From Larus michahellis (lineage: Eukaryota; Chordata; Aves; Charadriiformes; Laridae), in contig NC_133897.1 of assembly GCF_964199755.1 (NCBI RefSeq), positions 69,744,661 through 69,808,660 of the forward strand: a DNA stretch of 64,000 nt, read 5' to 3'. A model generated the notes under the pieces. It was not told the DNA's origin. It ran no database searches and saw nothing but the letters and a program-made list of their open reading frames with translations. Position 1 is the first letter of the stretch. Each line of letters begins with the position of its first letter. The translations under genes and the position numbers were made by a program. Below, one piece after another: positions 25,490-38,404 of the stretch.

Positions 25490-26760
25490 TCACAACTCTC
25501 TGGAACTCCTCCCGAGCTGCAGATGCCCCTGCAAGAGTGAAGCTTGAATTTTGCTGCCACGTGTGGTGGCAGAGACCCACACAGCTTGATTATCTTTTGA
25601 CCCCAAAGGCAGCCCGAGGTGCTTATTCTTCCCTCCCCTCATTTTTTCCCCCTTTCTCTTTGAAATCCTGGAACCAGAGGCGTGGGGGGAAGTCCCTGAC
25701 CAGAATGTCTGCGCCAGCAAAACTTACAGGCTCAAATGCCGCTGCTGTACGTGGGCTGGGGGAACGGGTGAAGGGCTTGTCTCAGAAAAGCCCCCATCCA
25801 CCGCGTCTGAGAGCTCCTCTCCAGCATCCTCAGCCTAAACATTTTATGGAGCAGGGGGGGTTCAGAGGTCACCAACTGTCAAAACACAGCACAAGTCACA
25901 CCGTGCACCGGTGAGGAAACTAAGCAGACGGCAGCGGCGGAGCTCAGGGGCGGCACTTCTTAATGCCCACCGCGAATGGTAAAGCCGCCCTTAAAAACTA
26001 ACAGGCTTTTCCCCCTAAATCTTTCTGATTTTTACAACTTGAGCTCAAAGCTAAAGGGGGCGTGAGCTTTAAAAGATCAATGCACATGCGGAATTAGACT
26101 ATTCTAAATGTCTTTTTTTTTTTTTCTTTAATGGAGGGAAAGAACCACCAAACTTTGAACTGGCAAATTTAACCAGCAGCGAACTCCAAAGCACCAGGTG
26201 GTTTCATAAACCCGAAGGTTCATAAATCTTTTTCTTTAAAGTTTCCAATTTCAAAAAAAAAAGAGCTTGTTTTCTTTGTGGTTATTTTTCAATTTTTCTC
26301 CCTCTCCCCCCTCCCACCCCCTTTCTTTCCTGCCTTTGGGCGGATGACCTGCCAACCCCCTGACAGCCTTTTAAGCTGGCTGTGCCGGCTGGGCTCCCGC
26401 TGCCGAAGCGGGGCAGCGGGCATGACTCCATCCGCCGGGAGGAACCGCCGGGAAAGGGGCTGCACCAGGGGAGCCACGGCTTCTGTTTTTACCCGCTGCC
26501 TGGTCACATAGCTCAAACAAGTGCAGAGAGTTCAAGCGTTCAGTGAATCTGCTCTCCCTGCCACTTGGGCCTTTAAAATATCAATAATAATAATAATCAA
26601 GGCAGAAGAGCCATCCGGCTCCTCAACCTACAGCCCGCGGGGCACATACAGTCCACCGGGGCGAGCCGTCTGTCCTGAGGGCCAACATGGGAGGCTGCCA
26701 GGTGCAACCAGGGGGACTGGGGGCGGATGAGTCACTGGTGGCGTTTGTTTGATATGGGCC
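25490..26760. promoter_or_regulatory. GC/CpG-rich patch in AT-rich surroundings
   Basis: CpG dinucleotides cluster at about 25680-25990 (for example GGCAGCGGCGG, CACCGCG, AAGCCGCCC) and again at 26341-26480 (GCCGGCTGGG, CCGAAGCGGGG, TCCGCCGGGAGG), while flanking kilobases have almost none. It includes C-rich strings (26300-26325) and an ATAATAATAATAAT run near 26583. CpG-clustered segments are often promoters or enhancers, so this could mark an unannotated non-coding transcript. I see no convincing coding exon; the open frames here look like by-products of low stop density. Confidence 0.35.
26113..26125 (+). repeat. T13 homopolymer
   Basis: A run of 13 T within the CpG-rich patch. Confidence 0.9.
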
Positions 26761-27263
26761 AAGGCATCTTCAGGAAAGTTGGCAGCTGGGAATAAACTGC
26801 TATACCCAGAGGAAATCACCTGCCCTGCACCTTTGCTTCTGCTGGATGTGAATGGCCACCGAGAAAGGCAGCTGTCAGGCGTAGTCTGAGCTCTTCTTGC
26901 AGCCAGAACCTGCTGGTAGCTCTTTTGTTTGCAGGGGTTCACCTGTGCACCATATACAGCGGAGCAGGTGAGCAGCACACTTCCAGAAAGCACCGAACCT
27001 TCTGTAGTTGCTGTCATGTGAGAAGAGCAGCACTACTGTATGCAATCCTCCTCTAACGTTAAAAGAAGTCAGCCAAAAAAGCTGGATACTGCTCATTTAG
27101 ATACCACTCTGTCAAGACACACACATACTCATGGTCCTCTAATCTTCTGAAACTGACAGAAAATAAAGCAGCAAGGATGGAAGGAACGGTCACAGACTTC
27201 TGGCATCTTCCTTTGTTTCCTTATTACACCTCTAAAACTAGCTCACTTTCGCTCATGCCTCAA

Positions 27264-27330
27264 ATCATACAATCACAAAATCATGCAGGTTGGAAGGGCC
27301 TCAGAGGTCACCTAGTCAAACCCCTGACCG
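27264..27330 (-). mobile_element. Short CR1 LINE 3'-end fragment
   Basis: On the + strand this reads ATCATACAATCACAAAATCA, then GGTTGGAAGGGCCTCAGAGG and TCACCTAGTCAAACCCCTGAC. That is the reverse complement of the CR1 3' UTR end, with its degenerate terminal octamer repeat. Only about 65 bp can be recognised, so it is a strongly 5'-truncated insertion. Confidence 0.85.
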
Positions 27331-27657
27331 CAGTTTGTCTCTCTGCTCCACACGTTCTCCTGCAGAAAGGCAGCATGGAGAGAGGGCTGCCAAAACAGCT
27401 GTGGAACCACTAACTCACTTGCTTTACCTAAGCCAGACAGATGAAAATCTTCATCCCATTACCACCTCTCTTCTTTAGAAACAGCACCCAACACAGAGAC
27501 CCAGACATGGCTTGGTAGAGACCGATCACATACAACTGCTCAGGGTACTGTGTCACAGGTCTGGGTGAGGGTAGGTTATTAAATCCCCAGCCACTTGTTG
27601 GGTGAGGGTGTTGTCAGATTCAGTGCAGAAATCACATTACATCTCCTTAAGCACAAC

Positions 27658-27815
27658 TTAGTTAATAATAACATTCCTATGAAGCCCTCAGATAAATATC
27701 ACCTCCTTTTACTGATGAAGCTAATGAGGTAAAAAATGTTGTGGAATGTGACCACAGGAAGCCTAGATCAGTATCAGAGCTGGGATTACGCAGCACAGGC
27801 TTGGCTGAAGTACTC
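27658..27815 (-). mobile_element. Ancient MIR-like SINE fragment
   Basis: The order TTAATAATAACATTCC, GAAGCCCTCAGATAAATATC, CTTTTACTGATGAAGCTAAT, AATGTGACCACAGGAAGC and CAGAGCTGGGATTACG tracks the reverse complement of MIR from its 3' end through the core. It is diverged and about 150 bp long. Confidence 0.6.
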
Positions 27816-27829
27816 CAGCCCCTTCTGTG

Positions 27830-30800
27830 GCTCAGATTCTTCATCTGCCCACCTCTGTGGCCTGAGTCACACTAGCTAATGAGGTATGGCACTGGCCCAG
27901 ATACATGAAGCTGGGTGAAGCAGTGGTTTAGATACCAGCAAGAGTCAACCAAGCATTTGTTGCCAATCCTTCAACTGGGCAATACTTGTTCCTCTGGAAT
28001 CAGTGTTCCTTACTTTTTGTTGGATGTTTCTTTTGCACACTTTCATCCCATGTCTTTATCCACCTCACATATACAAACATGTACATGCTTTGCCAGAAAA
28101 TCAAATAAAATATTCACTTTGTTTTTTAAAGGGAAACAAGAAGAGCTTTAATGTTTCTCATGTTTTATGCTGTTGTAACTGCATTTGATATAGTCCCATG
28201 AGCAGACCCTCCAATAATAATGACTAAATCTCCTTTTCTTTTATTTTGTAGGCTATTTAGGAGCTATTTGGTGCCGTAACCACAGTTATCCAGACAGCTC
28301 CCACCACATACATGTGGTATTATTTACTCAGCCTCTTGATTCATTAAACGTATTTCCAGCTCCTAAGAGGTTTATTATTATTCCTCCGTGGCATCTTCAT
28401 ACTGATTATAATTTCAAAATTCTCTGCTGGAGATCAATGAGTATCCACTAAATTAGGTGATAGCTGATGGGTATAAAATTGAAATACTGCAACTATTTGC
28501 TGTCTACAGCCATCAAAGTAATAAAGAGATTCCATGTCTCTTCACTCGATCTCTAGAGTTAGCTTTGATTCTCTGTTGAACTGCAGGAAAAGAAACAGGA
28601 GAGTAGATAACTGGTAGACAACAGGCCTCAAGTTGGCTAGTCAGCAACAGCAAATGCGGTGTCAAAAATCTTCCAGCACAGCGGTCAGCATGACAAGGAA
28701 ACTATTCTTTTCTACCATAGCTCCTACAAAATCTGGATCCAGTCTCCCCTTAACTCAGGAATGTTGGAGTATTTCTCTCTTGATCCTGTATCTCTGGGAA
28801 TTGTGGACCTTGTTGAGAAACAGCTCTCAGGCTATACAAAAGAGGTGAGTTGGGGCTCAGAAGCAGAAGGCAACACTGTCATGAATGAGTCAAAACTGTA
28901 GACCACTCAGTAATAAGAATTTATGCTCCAGCTTTCATAGTGGTGCCTGACCATCAGGTTTCTCTGGATTCATTATTACTCACACACAGTTAAAAGCAAT
29001 TGTCAGATACAATTTCTTTCTTTGACTGGACAAATTCCAAAGTGACTGCCAAATCTCGATTTGGCAGCAGAGGTCCATGGCTTGTGCTAGTATCTTCAAT
29101 ACCTCTAGCCCAGATTGTCCTTGAGAGTATCTGAAAAATATTCTTGGGTTCCAACTGCAGCAAGCCAGTTCCCAAGCTAGAGAGTCCTCTGGGCAGAACA
29201 TCACACCAATATTTTGTATCAACTATTTCTTTTAAGTATATGAAAATATCTAGTCCTTCTCTTTTCAGCCTTAAATAGACTTGTCTAGTCATATATATAT
29301 GAAGACTCCCTTCTCATCCCACCATATGCTGTCACAGAACATCTGAGCAGGATCTCAGACCTGACAGAATGCAGTCTGGATCTTGGTGGGACTAGGCTTG
29401 GATATGGGACTAATTGTTTCCAGGGTCATCCAGCAACCTAGAGAGCTGACACCCTGAGGGAATGATGCATGCCTCCTCTTTTTCACAAAGCCTGTTCCAA
29501 AAAATATCAGAGTAGCTTGTAGCAAGCAGCTTCAAGGGAATGTGACATGTAATTCATATCCTGCCAAGAAAGTGCACACATTATTAATAATAAAGATTTG
29601 TTTGACTGATAGCATTTTTCATAGTTATTAGCAGTGAGATAGATAACTATTCTCAGTTTTGCTAGATCCCCATGTTGATTTTGCCAAGATTAAAACAGGA
29701 TAAGGCAACATAATACTTCCAATAGACAAAATTCTGAAGTAAAATCACAAATTAAAATGAGTTAAGAAGGCTTTGCCAGAGAAACAAGTATATTTTAGGT
29801 TCTCAAATAGTGGATCAAAGTGACAGGTAAATGATTTCTCTGTTACTTGCCATGTTCATGCAGGCAATGTTCATTAGCAGCAAGATTGTAAGTGTGGCAA
29901 AAAATACTTATCCCCTTATAATTATCTCATTTCTTTGCCAAGTCCTGTTGGCATTGTTCAAAACAGTAGGTTTCGCCATTTCAAAGAAAGGACCTGGAAG
30001 TTGTTTCTTTCCTAAATCTACAGGAGTATGCTTTACAAGGGGAGCTGTACCAAGCTGCATCCCACAGATTCCACTAATTCAATATCATATCAAGACTCTC
30101 GTAGGAAAGACGGTAGCATTTTTCTAAAACTGGCCATAGGGTCATGTATCCTAAGTGCATCATGACCTACTGAAAAACCTCACCCAAGTTCACTTGACAA
30201 TGTGCAAAAATTAGCTGGTCTTCCATTATCACAAACACAGCATGAAAGCAAGAGTCCAAGGGATGTGGATAAGAGCAGCTAGATGACTCCTTTCATCATT
30301 TGCGCAGAACCTTACTCTGTCAAAAGCATTAGAAATCAACATGGAGCGGCCTACTAATTTTTCCTGTACCTTTAACAGAGCCTGACAGCTGTTACGTGGA
30401 GCAAGCCTGTGAATTGGGTTTGTATGCACACATGCTTGTATGGGATGTTTCTAGGTATGCGTATGGATAGACGTGTCTGTGCAATAAACTTCTGGACTGA
30501 GCTAGACCATGCGTCCAGAAGCAAATGAGGTATGCCTGTGAGCTGCATGCAAGCGCGTGCATTATTACTTCTAGATACACAAACACAGCTGGCAGACTAA
30601 TGGATTTGGGGAGGGTAAACAATCTTTGTCTTTTAGCAAAAAGTAGAATGCTTCTCCTGTGGTGTCACAGTAGGGGAGGATCAGAAGGTATACAGAGTTG
30701 AGAAATGGAAACCAAAGCCAGTACAAATGACATAGGGTTGTATGATCTGTGCATGATTCTGCAGGATTTAAAATAGAGATGTAGAATAGAGCATATGTTT

Positions 30801-33800
30801 TATGTGTAGAGTCTATGCACATGGCCTATGCTTTTGGATACAGGAAAGTCATACTCCACTAAGGCTACAGAAATAGTCCCATTTCCAAAGGTATTAGAAG
30901 ATACTGTGTTAAAACTCTTCCTGCAGAAATAGTGACATATGCACTACTAATTTTATTCCAAACCTCTAGAACTAGTTCCACAATCCCACAGATTTACCAC
31001 AAAACAGGGACATTAGGACCATCTCCCTACAGAAAACTAGCAGTGTATTTTTCTGAATGGGATTTACACTAACTATGGACTTTTTTCTTCCACTGTCATT
31101 TTAAGGCGTGTATGTGTAATGCAGTCCTGGACAATGTGAGAGCAATTGTGTCTGCTTTTATTCAGAGGCGAGCAGGCCTCTCTGACCTGGTGTTCTTAGG
31201 AAAAAAACCTTCAGACTAATCATATGCCTCCACAACATTTTCGGTGGAGAGCACTGAACACTGTCATGGGCCTGTCAGATAAGTTAGCTGTATCTCTAGC
31301 TGATTGATCCTTTTACTCTTCTTTTGTTAAAAACCTGTAGGCTCCATTTCAGTAGGAAAAAGGCAATTTGAAATTCTCTCCACATGTCAAAGATTTTTGT
31401 CATCTTTTTTTCCCCCCTCCCAGATTCATGTTCTGAATAGAAGAAATTAGACACAAAAATAAGAGAGAGAGAATCTTTTTTTTTTTTTTTTAAGAGCACC
31501 TTTAAAAGCTATGAGGGATCTAAATTAAAAACCTTTGTGAATTCAGTAAAAGGTGGCTGGAGGGAATGTGCAAGAACAGTCAGTTACTGCTGGCATGTTT
31601 ACAGGCTTTGAAAGTTCTTCACATCTAGGTCAGTCAGAACAGTTAACAGCAGCTCTACCTCACACTAAGGTTTTATGGGATTAATGAAGTCTTTATTAAA
31701 CCAAATACCTGCAGTTTCTATTATTGCCAATGTAGCTACAAAACCTTCACGTTTGTCCATACATGGTAGAGAGTAAAACTGGAGCACAAGGAAAACTGAC
31801 TGTCCACTTTGCCTTTCCATTCTTGTGATCATCACTATTTCTAATAAGGAAATGGATTTATTTCTGCTGACACTGTTTAAGATTAAAATCGCTTGGTTTT
31901 TTAACAGCCATAGATTTCTGGCATGCATGCAACCACATAGGAAAGAAGATTTTGTGGAAGATATACTGACTACCACAGGAAGAATTTTGGAGATTACATT
32001 ACCTGATTTACCGAAAGAGGATTTATCTCCAGAACAAGTCTGGTGTGAACTGAAAAAAACTTCTGCTACCTGGTCATCCTATTTCAATCATTTGGAATCC
32101 TCATCTCACAGCCACCTGCAAATAATGGATCCAGCTACAGGATCTGTCTACACACGAACTCAAGAGCCATAATAGCAAAAAGTGCTGCAACGTGATACCA
32201 CACCATTTCTCACAAAATTTTGCAAGTCAACATACAATATCTTTTTGCTCCACTGCTATAAACACAAGAAAGAAACATCAAAAAAACATGATATTTTCTT
32301 TTCTTTAATTGTAACCTGGCTCTCTTTCTCCCACACACAAGAAATATTTTTTTATTATAAGATTTAGAGAAATATTACAGATTAGAACTCTTTACCATTA
32401 TGATTGCATCCCTCACAACAAATGTGAGTGTACAAATGTATTAGTTCTGATACAGATGTCTCCTCCACTTTTTAAAGACTGATTTAAAGACTCAAAAGGT
32501 TACGGAGGTTGACAGGATACATGCTCAGAGAAGCAGATTTTTTTGCAGAAAATTCATGGCAGGTAGTTGGGATTTTTTTAAAGGAAGAAAAGTCATAATC
32601 TAAGTAAAACTTCAGTCCTTTAATAAGAATTACTTTTAGTCTACAATGTTAAAAAATTTAACTACCTCCATTTAGCATATTCATTTTTATGAAGGATACA
32701 AACTAGTTAATTTTATTCACTATGAAAAATTGATCTTTTCCGGTGTCTACAAGGTAGGACGGTATTGGTATGTTTCACAGGTATAAAGCCAAACGCTCTT
32801 GAAATATGGTCCACAGGGAATATTAGGCCCAAGCTTTAATACCGGAGCCAAAACAGAAAAGCCATACAGAGAAAGTGATGCAAAGACTGTGCTCCACTCC
32901 CTCCTATTGGCTTGGTGCTGTGGTTTTGGGTTTTCTTCCCAAGGCACATTGTAACAATATGGAAGCCTTCATCCCTTGAGCAGAGCTGTGTTTGAAGTAG
33001 TTCAAATAATAATTTTATAATCACACTTCAGAAAACTAAAGTAAAATGCACAGACCACAATGAAAAAGCATAAAGACATCAGGGATGGTTATATGTAAGC
33101 TGCCAAGCAGTGCAATGTCTCCCATGTCTTCAAGTTTAATGAAGCCCCGGATGGCACTAATGAAGGGTCTGGAGAAAAACAGGCAACCATTCCTTTACCT
33201 CTTCCTGTTTACCCAAAATCTATGGCTAATGTAACAAGCCGCACAGTGTATCTGACGTTACTGCTCTTGCTCAGTCACAAAGCTATACCGTGTCGGCCAT
33301 TTATAATGACTAGGCGCTTCCGATAATGGCAATGTCATGACATTTCCATGATGACTTTGGCCTCAGCTTTGTAAAGCCCACAAGATCAGGTTACAGATTG
33401 AGGACTTAGGAAATGAGTAAGAAAGCTCTAAAGGAGAAAAGCTGTGATTACATGCAAATATATTCATTAGAGAAGAGACTGAAGAGAAATGCAGCTTCAA
33501 TATTTTTTTTAATGAATTTTTAAACACAAATGTGCTGCAGGTGTGCAATTTAATGTATTTGACCTTTCAAGGAGTGGCTAGAATGTTTGCTACCAAAAAG
33601 TTTTCTTGACTATGGTTTTTTCTATTTCTGTTTTAAAATATTTTCTTCAAACTCTTCAGCTGTTTTCATTTTTAATAACAGTTATTTATTTCTTCTTTGC
33701 TTATATGACTGTATGTCCCATATAGCTATCATTTGTAAGTATTTAAGGTATAAGAATCCTACCAGGTACCCTGGGATAGCTGACAGAGGTCTGCACAGAA

Positions 33801-36800
33801 AATACTATGGGCTGCGCCTGCTATATATACCTGTATGCGTATCCATGCACTTTTTACCTTGCAACATATATTTCTTTTTAATAGCACAGAATATATAGTC
33901 ACAGAACAACTCCTTTCACATTTTTTCCCCAAAGAAAACATTTTAGCTTTAGGAAGGAGGTGAATGCATTTTACTAAAGCAATTCCATGTGTCTTCCAAA
34001 AATCTATGTCAATATTAATTTCTAGCCAGGGTTCAATAAATATGACAAGCTTAATTAAAACATCTACAAAATGGGGTAGATTGTTTAGTATCTCTTTAGA
34101 ACTATTTTTCCAAGATTTGAGGTTCCAAATTTCCTATGGGTCAGGAGATGCCCAATACACATAGACCTCATCCCTTCAGTATTTTTAATGATTTATTTTT
34201 ATTTATAGATTAGGTTTAGAGAAAGTAACAAACAAATGAAGAGAAGAAAATGTGTTAGGTTTTGGAATCAGTAAGAGAAACCTCTGACATTGAATGTTTC
34301 CTTAAAGACAATTAAGTAAAGGTCACGTTCTTTCAATATCACTTCTATGCTATTATGAAATGGAGAATTTGGAGCAGCAATATGCAATCCTCCCTTTGAC
34401 AAGTGCACAACGAAAAGCGAGATCCTTCCAAAGAAACAAGAATCTCAGCACCCATCTCTGCCTGCTATTTGGCTTTCAGCTAATACCACACCCCAAAAAA
34501 AATTTTCTACTCACCTTTCCCTTTCTATTCAATCCTTAGGTACACATCAGAAATTATCTGACCAAGTTATATTTCACATAAGGAGGAAAAATGCGTCCTC
34601 AGGAAGATACATCTTTTCCTAAGCACAGGACAAAATCTCCATTTGCCATTTCGGGATACTATCCATTAGTAAAATCAAGCACTGCATGATAAAACAGAAG
34701 CATATTTACCACAACCCTTGAAAATACCTAGCTGTTGAAATGTGCTCAAAATCTCTGTGCACACTTCAGCGCTCTTTTCAGTGTATTTGTAATTAAAAAA
34801 AAAAAAATCCTCTTACTTTTACAGACTCTAGTTCCACAAAGCACTTAAGGAAATGTTTTTCCAGTGATGCATTTATCCATAGAATTAAAAATATGCAAAT
34901 ATTTAAACCATATTCCTATTTCTCCTATTCCCCACTTGTTAGCAGGAAAATTGCAGCCTTCTGATGGCAATTTTACTGTTTATTACCGTTTACTAAAAGT
35001 ATGTTACACAAACACAGTACTTAAAATAAGACCAATAAGTACGCAGTCCACTAGTAAGTTCCACTGTGGCGTGCCTACCCTAAATAAATTCTTGAAACTC
35101 CTTCTATTTTATCCTGAAGAACGATCAGCTGAAATCGGGATTTTACGGAGACTAACTTACTGATTGTAGCAGAACATGGTCAAGGGAAATAAATCAGAGA
35201 TAAAAGCAAATGCTTGGGAAAATATGCAAAAAACACATAAACTGTTTAAATCGCTAGGTCTTCAGCCTTTGGAGTTATGATGTTCAATATGCATTAGAAC
35301 CAAGCATACTTCTTCCTGTAGCTAAGACAGAGCATTTCAGTGCTGTTTTTATAACAGTAACTGTATCTTATAGGTCAAAGTGTGCAAATACTTACATGCT
35401 TGTAATACTTCTCCATTTGGACTGGACTGTAACTTACAGTTACAGCTTTGGAAATCAGGCCAGCTATGGCCCAGTATGTAATTCCACTATCTCAGAAGTA
35501 GAATAAGACTCAAACTGGATAGACAGAAGAAGCTGTCACAACTGCTCAAATCCTCAATGTATAACAATGCTCCCAGGAATCTATTCTAAAGATATTTTGG
35601 AGGGTGGAGATTCCCTTTATTTGTCTTTACTTTTAAAATCACTAGTTTTCAAGTCCTGAAAAAGGAAAATCGGATTTAAGGTATAGGATAAATAACATTG
35701 AAGCCACATGACATAAAATGCTGAACCAGCACAGGCTCAGTCCGCCTCTTCACATTTACACAAAAAGTTTTGTAGTATATCTTTGTCCTAGCAGATGTCA
35801 GATAATTATCATCTGACCTCCACCAGTCAGATAAATCCGGCATCAAGTATCAAGCCAGGATAAGTAGCATAACACGGTCTCTCAGTAATTCAACTGAAGT
35901 GCCATAATACAGTTATGTGTGATCCAGATCAAATTTATACTGCCAGGTTATTTGATAATACACAGATATGGTATTAATGAACACAGAGCCACAAGCTTCA
36001 AACAACTTCAAGTATCAGGATCAATATATACTAGCTAGATTTTGCTCCGTTCTTTGTGAATTCCTCTGGTTTTTTTGCTATCGTTAGCTGGAATTCTACT
36101 TGGGATTCACACTTAATATTTCATGGTGCACTTGGGCATATGTCATCAGAGGGGCAACGTTCATAAATCATTTTTGAAACAAGTTCTGCCATTTTATTTT
36201 CATGTCTACTTCTGAAATTGTATGAAACCACACATATACGTAAACTTAAATTAAAAGTAAACTGAAAATCTCCCGAAGATTTCCACCTTTTTTTTTCCTC
36301 CATATGGAATCATTTTCCCTTATGTTCTTATCTATTTTTTACCGGCCTTCATGCAGAGATCACACTAAGACAGCACTCAATCCCCATTTTTCTGTTTTTA
36401 CTGCGAGAAACATTTGGAGAGAATGCTTTTTAAATTCTCCCATTTCTTATATGAAGAAGATGGAGAGGAAGAGCCCTTGTTTTACAGAATCCTAGAAAAA
36501 TCACTTGAATTTTTCACAAAAGTTTCATGGCGATTATAGGAAGTAATCAGAAAAGACAAAATATTTGTCATTTGAAACTATCTAGATCGAAAAAATATTC
36601 TGTTCATATTCCTCCTCAAAGTGTATTTTCCACACGTTTGAAAAATTAAAGTGCTCTGTGGATTTGTTTTTGATCCACATTAAATAGTTTTGTATCTTTC
36701 GAAAGCCAGCCATTAAATGAAGTTGACTGGATAACTTTTCTATAAAAGGAAGACAAGAGCAACTATATTTTCAGTATTATGATTCCAACTTACACATGCA

Positions 36801-38370
36801 AAACAGGAACTGTAAAACCTTTTGTTTCATTGTGTGTTGGAATATTCAGATAATCAGATCACATATAGGAATATTTTTCTGCACATTCAGTTTTGCATCC
36901 TCAATCATCTGCATACATAACTTGGGCATCATCTTTTAAAAACATAGCCAAAAATTTGGCATTTCATATTTCTACATTAATTAATGTTCTGTTATTAAAT
37001 ACAGCTAATTCCAGGTAAGTAAAAGACAACATCAAGTGATATTACCCAGTCTCCGATTCACCTACTTAAAATAAGTATTCTGCAAAGACCTGCTCCTTTA
37101 GAAAAGATTTTTCATTCCTCTCTGGTAGCTATCAATCAGACACAACACTTTTTTAAAACCTTTAAATAAAATAAAATGGAATATTTGATCTTCCATTACT
37201 GATCAATAGTTTTTAATCAAAACGTGACAGCCTGACTCATGGTCTGAAACCTGTTACGAGGAGGAAAGATAAGATTATTGAGAAATGAGGACTAAATGCT
37301 GCTATCCGTAATATTGATACATCACATGTAATGCCTATGAAGCATGAGTAATGAGCTAAAAGCTATATGATAAAATCTGCCTATAGCTAGCCCTTCTTTT
37401 GGCATATTTTTTTACACTGGGTGGTAACAATCTACTAAATTTGCTTCCAGAAAAGCTCTTGAAGATAAAAGGAATGCGATAATTTATTTAAAAAAAATAA
37501 TAAATAAAAAATTAATTCAGTGAAATTCCTAAGGAAAAAGTGAAAGACAAAGGGAGATGGAAACATACTGCTAATCACAGCTGTGCTTTGTAGTTCCACA
37601 AGTTGTTCCAGGAGCTTTCCCCTAAGTAGAAATGACTGTCCAGCTATTTATGGTGCTGTCCTGAGCTACTCTCAGAACTAGGAAGCTATCAGGGGCTAGG
37701 ATCAGCTTCCTTTACCAAGGTTCAGGGAACAGTCAGAGAAGATGGGATGCCGAGTTCCATGTTACTTCTTTGGAGGATATAAACCCAGACCACTTTCAAG
37801 AGGCAGAGAGGAGCGTATTCAGCTACTTTCAAGTTTTTTTCCAACTTCTAAATAGAACCCAATTCCCAATTTATAAAAGAAAATTAACATTTGGATCTAT
37901 TTATTTCTGGTTATTGTAACTTTTCCTCTCCTTTCTCTTGTCTCACCTTTGTGTTCTTTTTGGTACTTATATGAAATTATGATCTTCACTTAAAGTCCAG
38001 GTCTGGGGATCAGGAATTTTGGGGTTTTTTTCTTAAAGTCTTCTTGTGCAGCCACAAATAAACATCCTGACCTCTGTCAGTTCTCATACCCGATAAAAGA
38101 ACTTTACCTTTGTATTTACTTACTTTTCAGAGCATTTCTTCTCTCCTTCTGCCTATGATTCTTGATTGCTGGCAATTTTAATCTGTTCATGTTTGTACAG
38201 TATTTGAGGATTTCAGGATGAAAGGTGCAAGAAAAATGTAAAGTATCATATTTTGTGGTAGAATGCGTGAATTAAAACATCATGCAATGGCTTCAAATAA
38301 ACCACTCTTTCCTATGATTTATGTTTAAAGTGATCATCTACTCTTACACAGCAAGAGACGGGCTATTCTC
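27830..38370. other. Intergenic upstream of PRL, no gene seen
   Basis: About 10.5 kb of very AT-rich DNA. The 115-codon frame at 31825-32172 has a fairly balanced translation but no domain, no promoter and no splice pattern that I can support. Distal PRL regulatory elements could lie here but are not visible by eye. Confidence 0.5.
31476..31491 (+). repeat. T16 homopolymer next to a GA run
   Basis: A short AGAGAGAGAG stretch (31463-31472) is followed by 16 T. It is low complexity. Confidence 0.9.
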
Positions 38371-38375
38371 GAAGG

Positions 38376-38401
38376 TAAGTCATATGGGGACATATGACTT
38401 A
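38376..38401. repeat. Perfect 11-bp inverted repeat with GGGA loop
   Basis: TAAGTCATATG at 38376-38386 and CATATGACTTA at 38391-38401 are exact reverse complements separated by GGGA, a GNRA-type tetraloop if transcribed from the + strand. It lies about 1.87 kb upstream of the predicted PRL start. No hairpin-forming gene family is recognised. Confidence 0.85.
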
Positions 38402-38404
38402 TGA

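Noticed and set aside
25537..25914. 125-codon + strand frame in the CpG-rich patch
   Set aside because: GC-rich sequence lowers stop frequency; both strands are open and neither looks like a domain.
31825..32172. 115-codon + strand open frame with a fairly protein-like translation
   Set aside because: No domain recognised, no flanking splice or promoter signals, and frames of this size are expected by chance in 64 kb.
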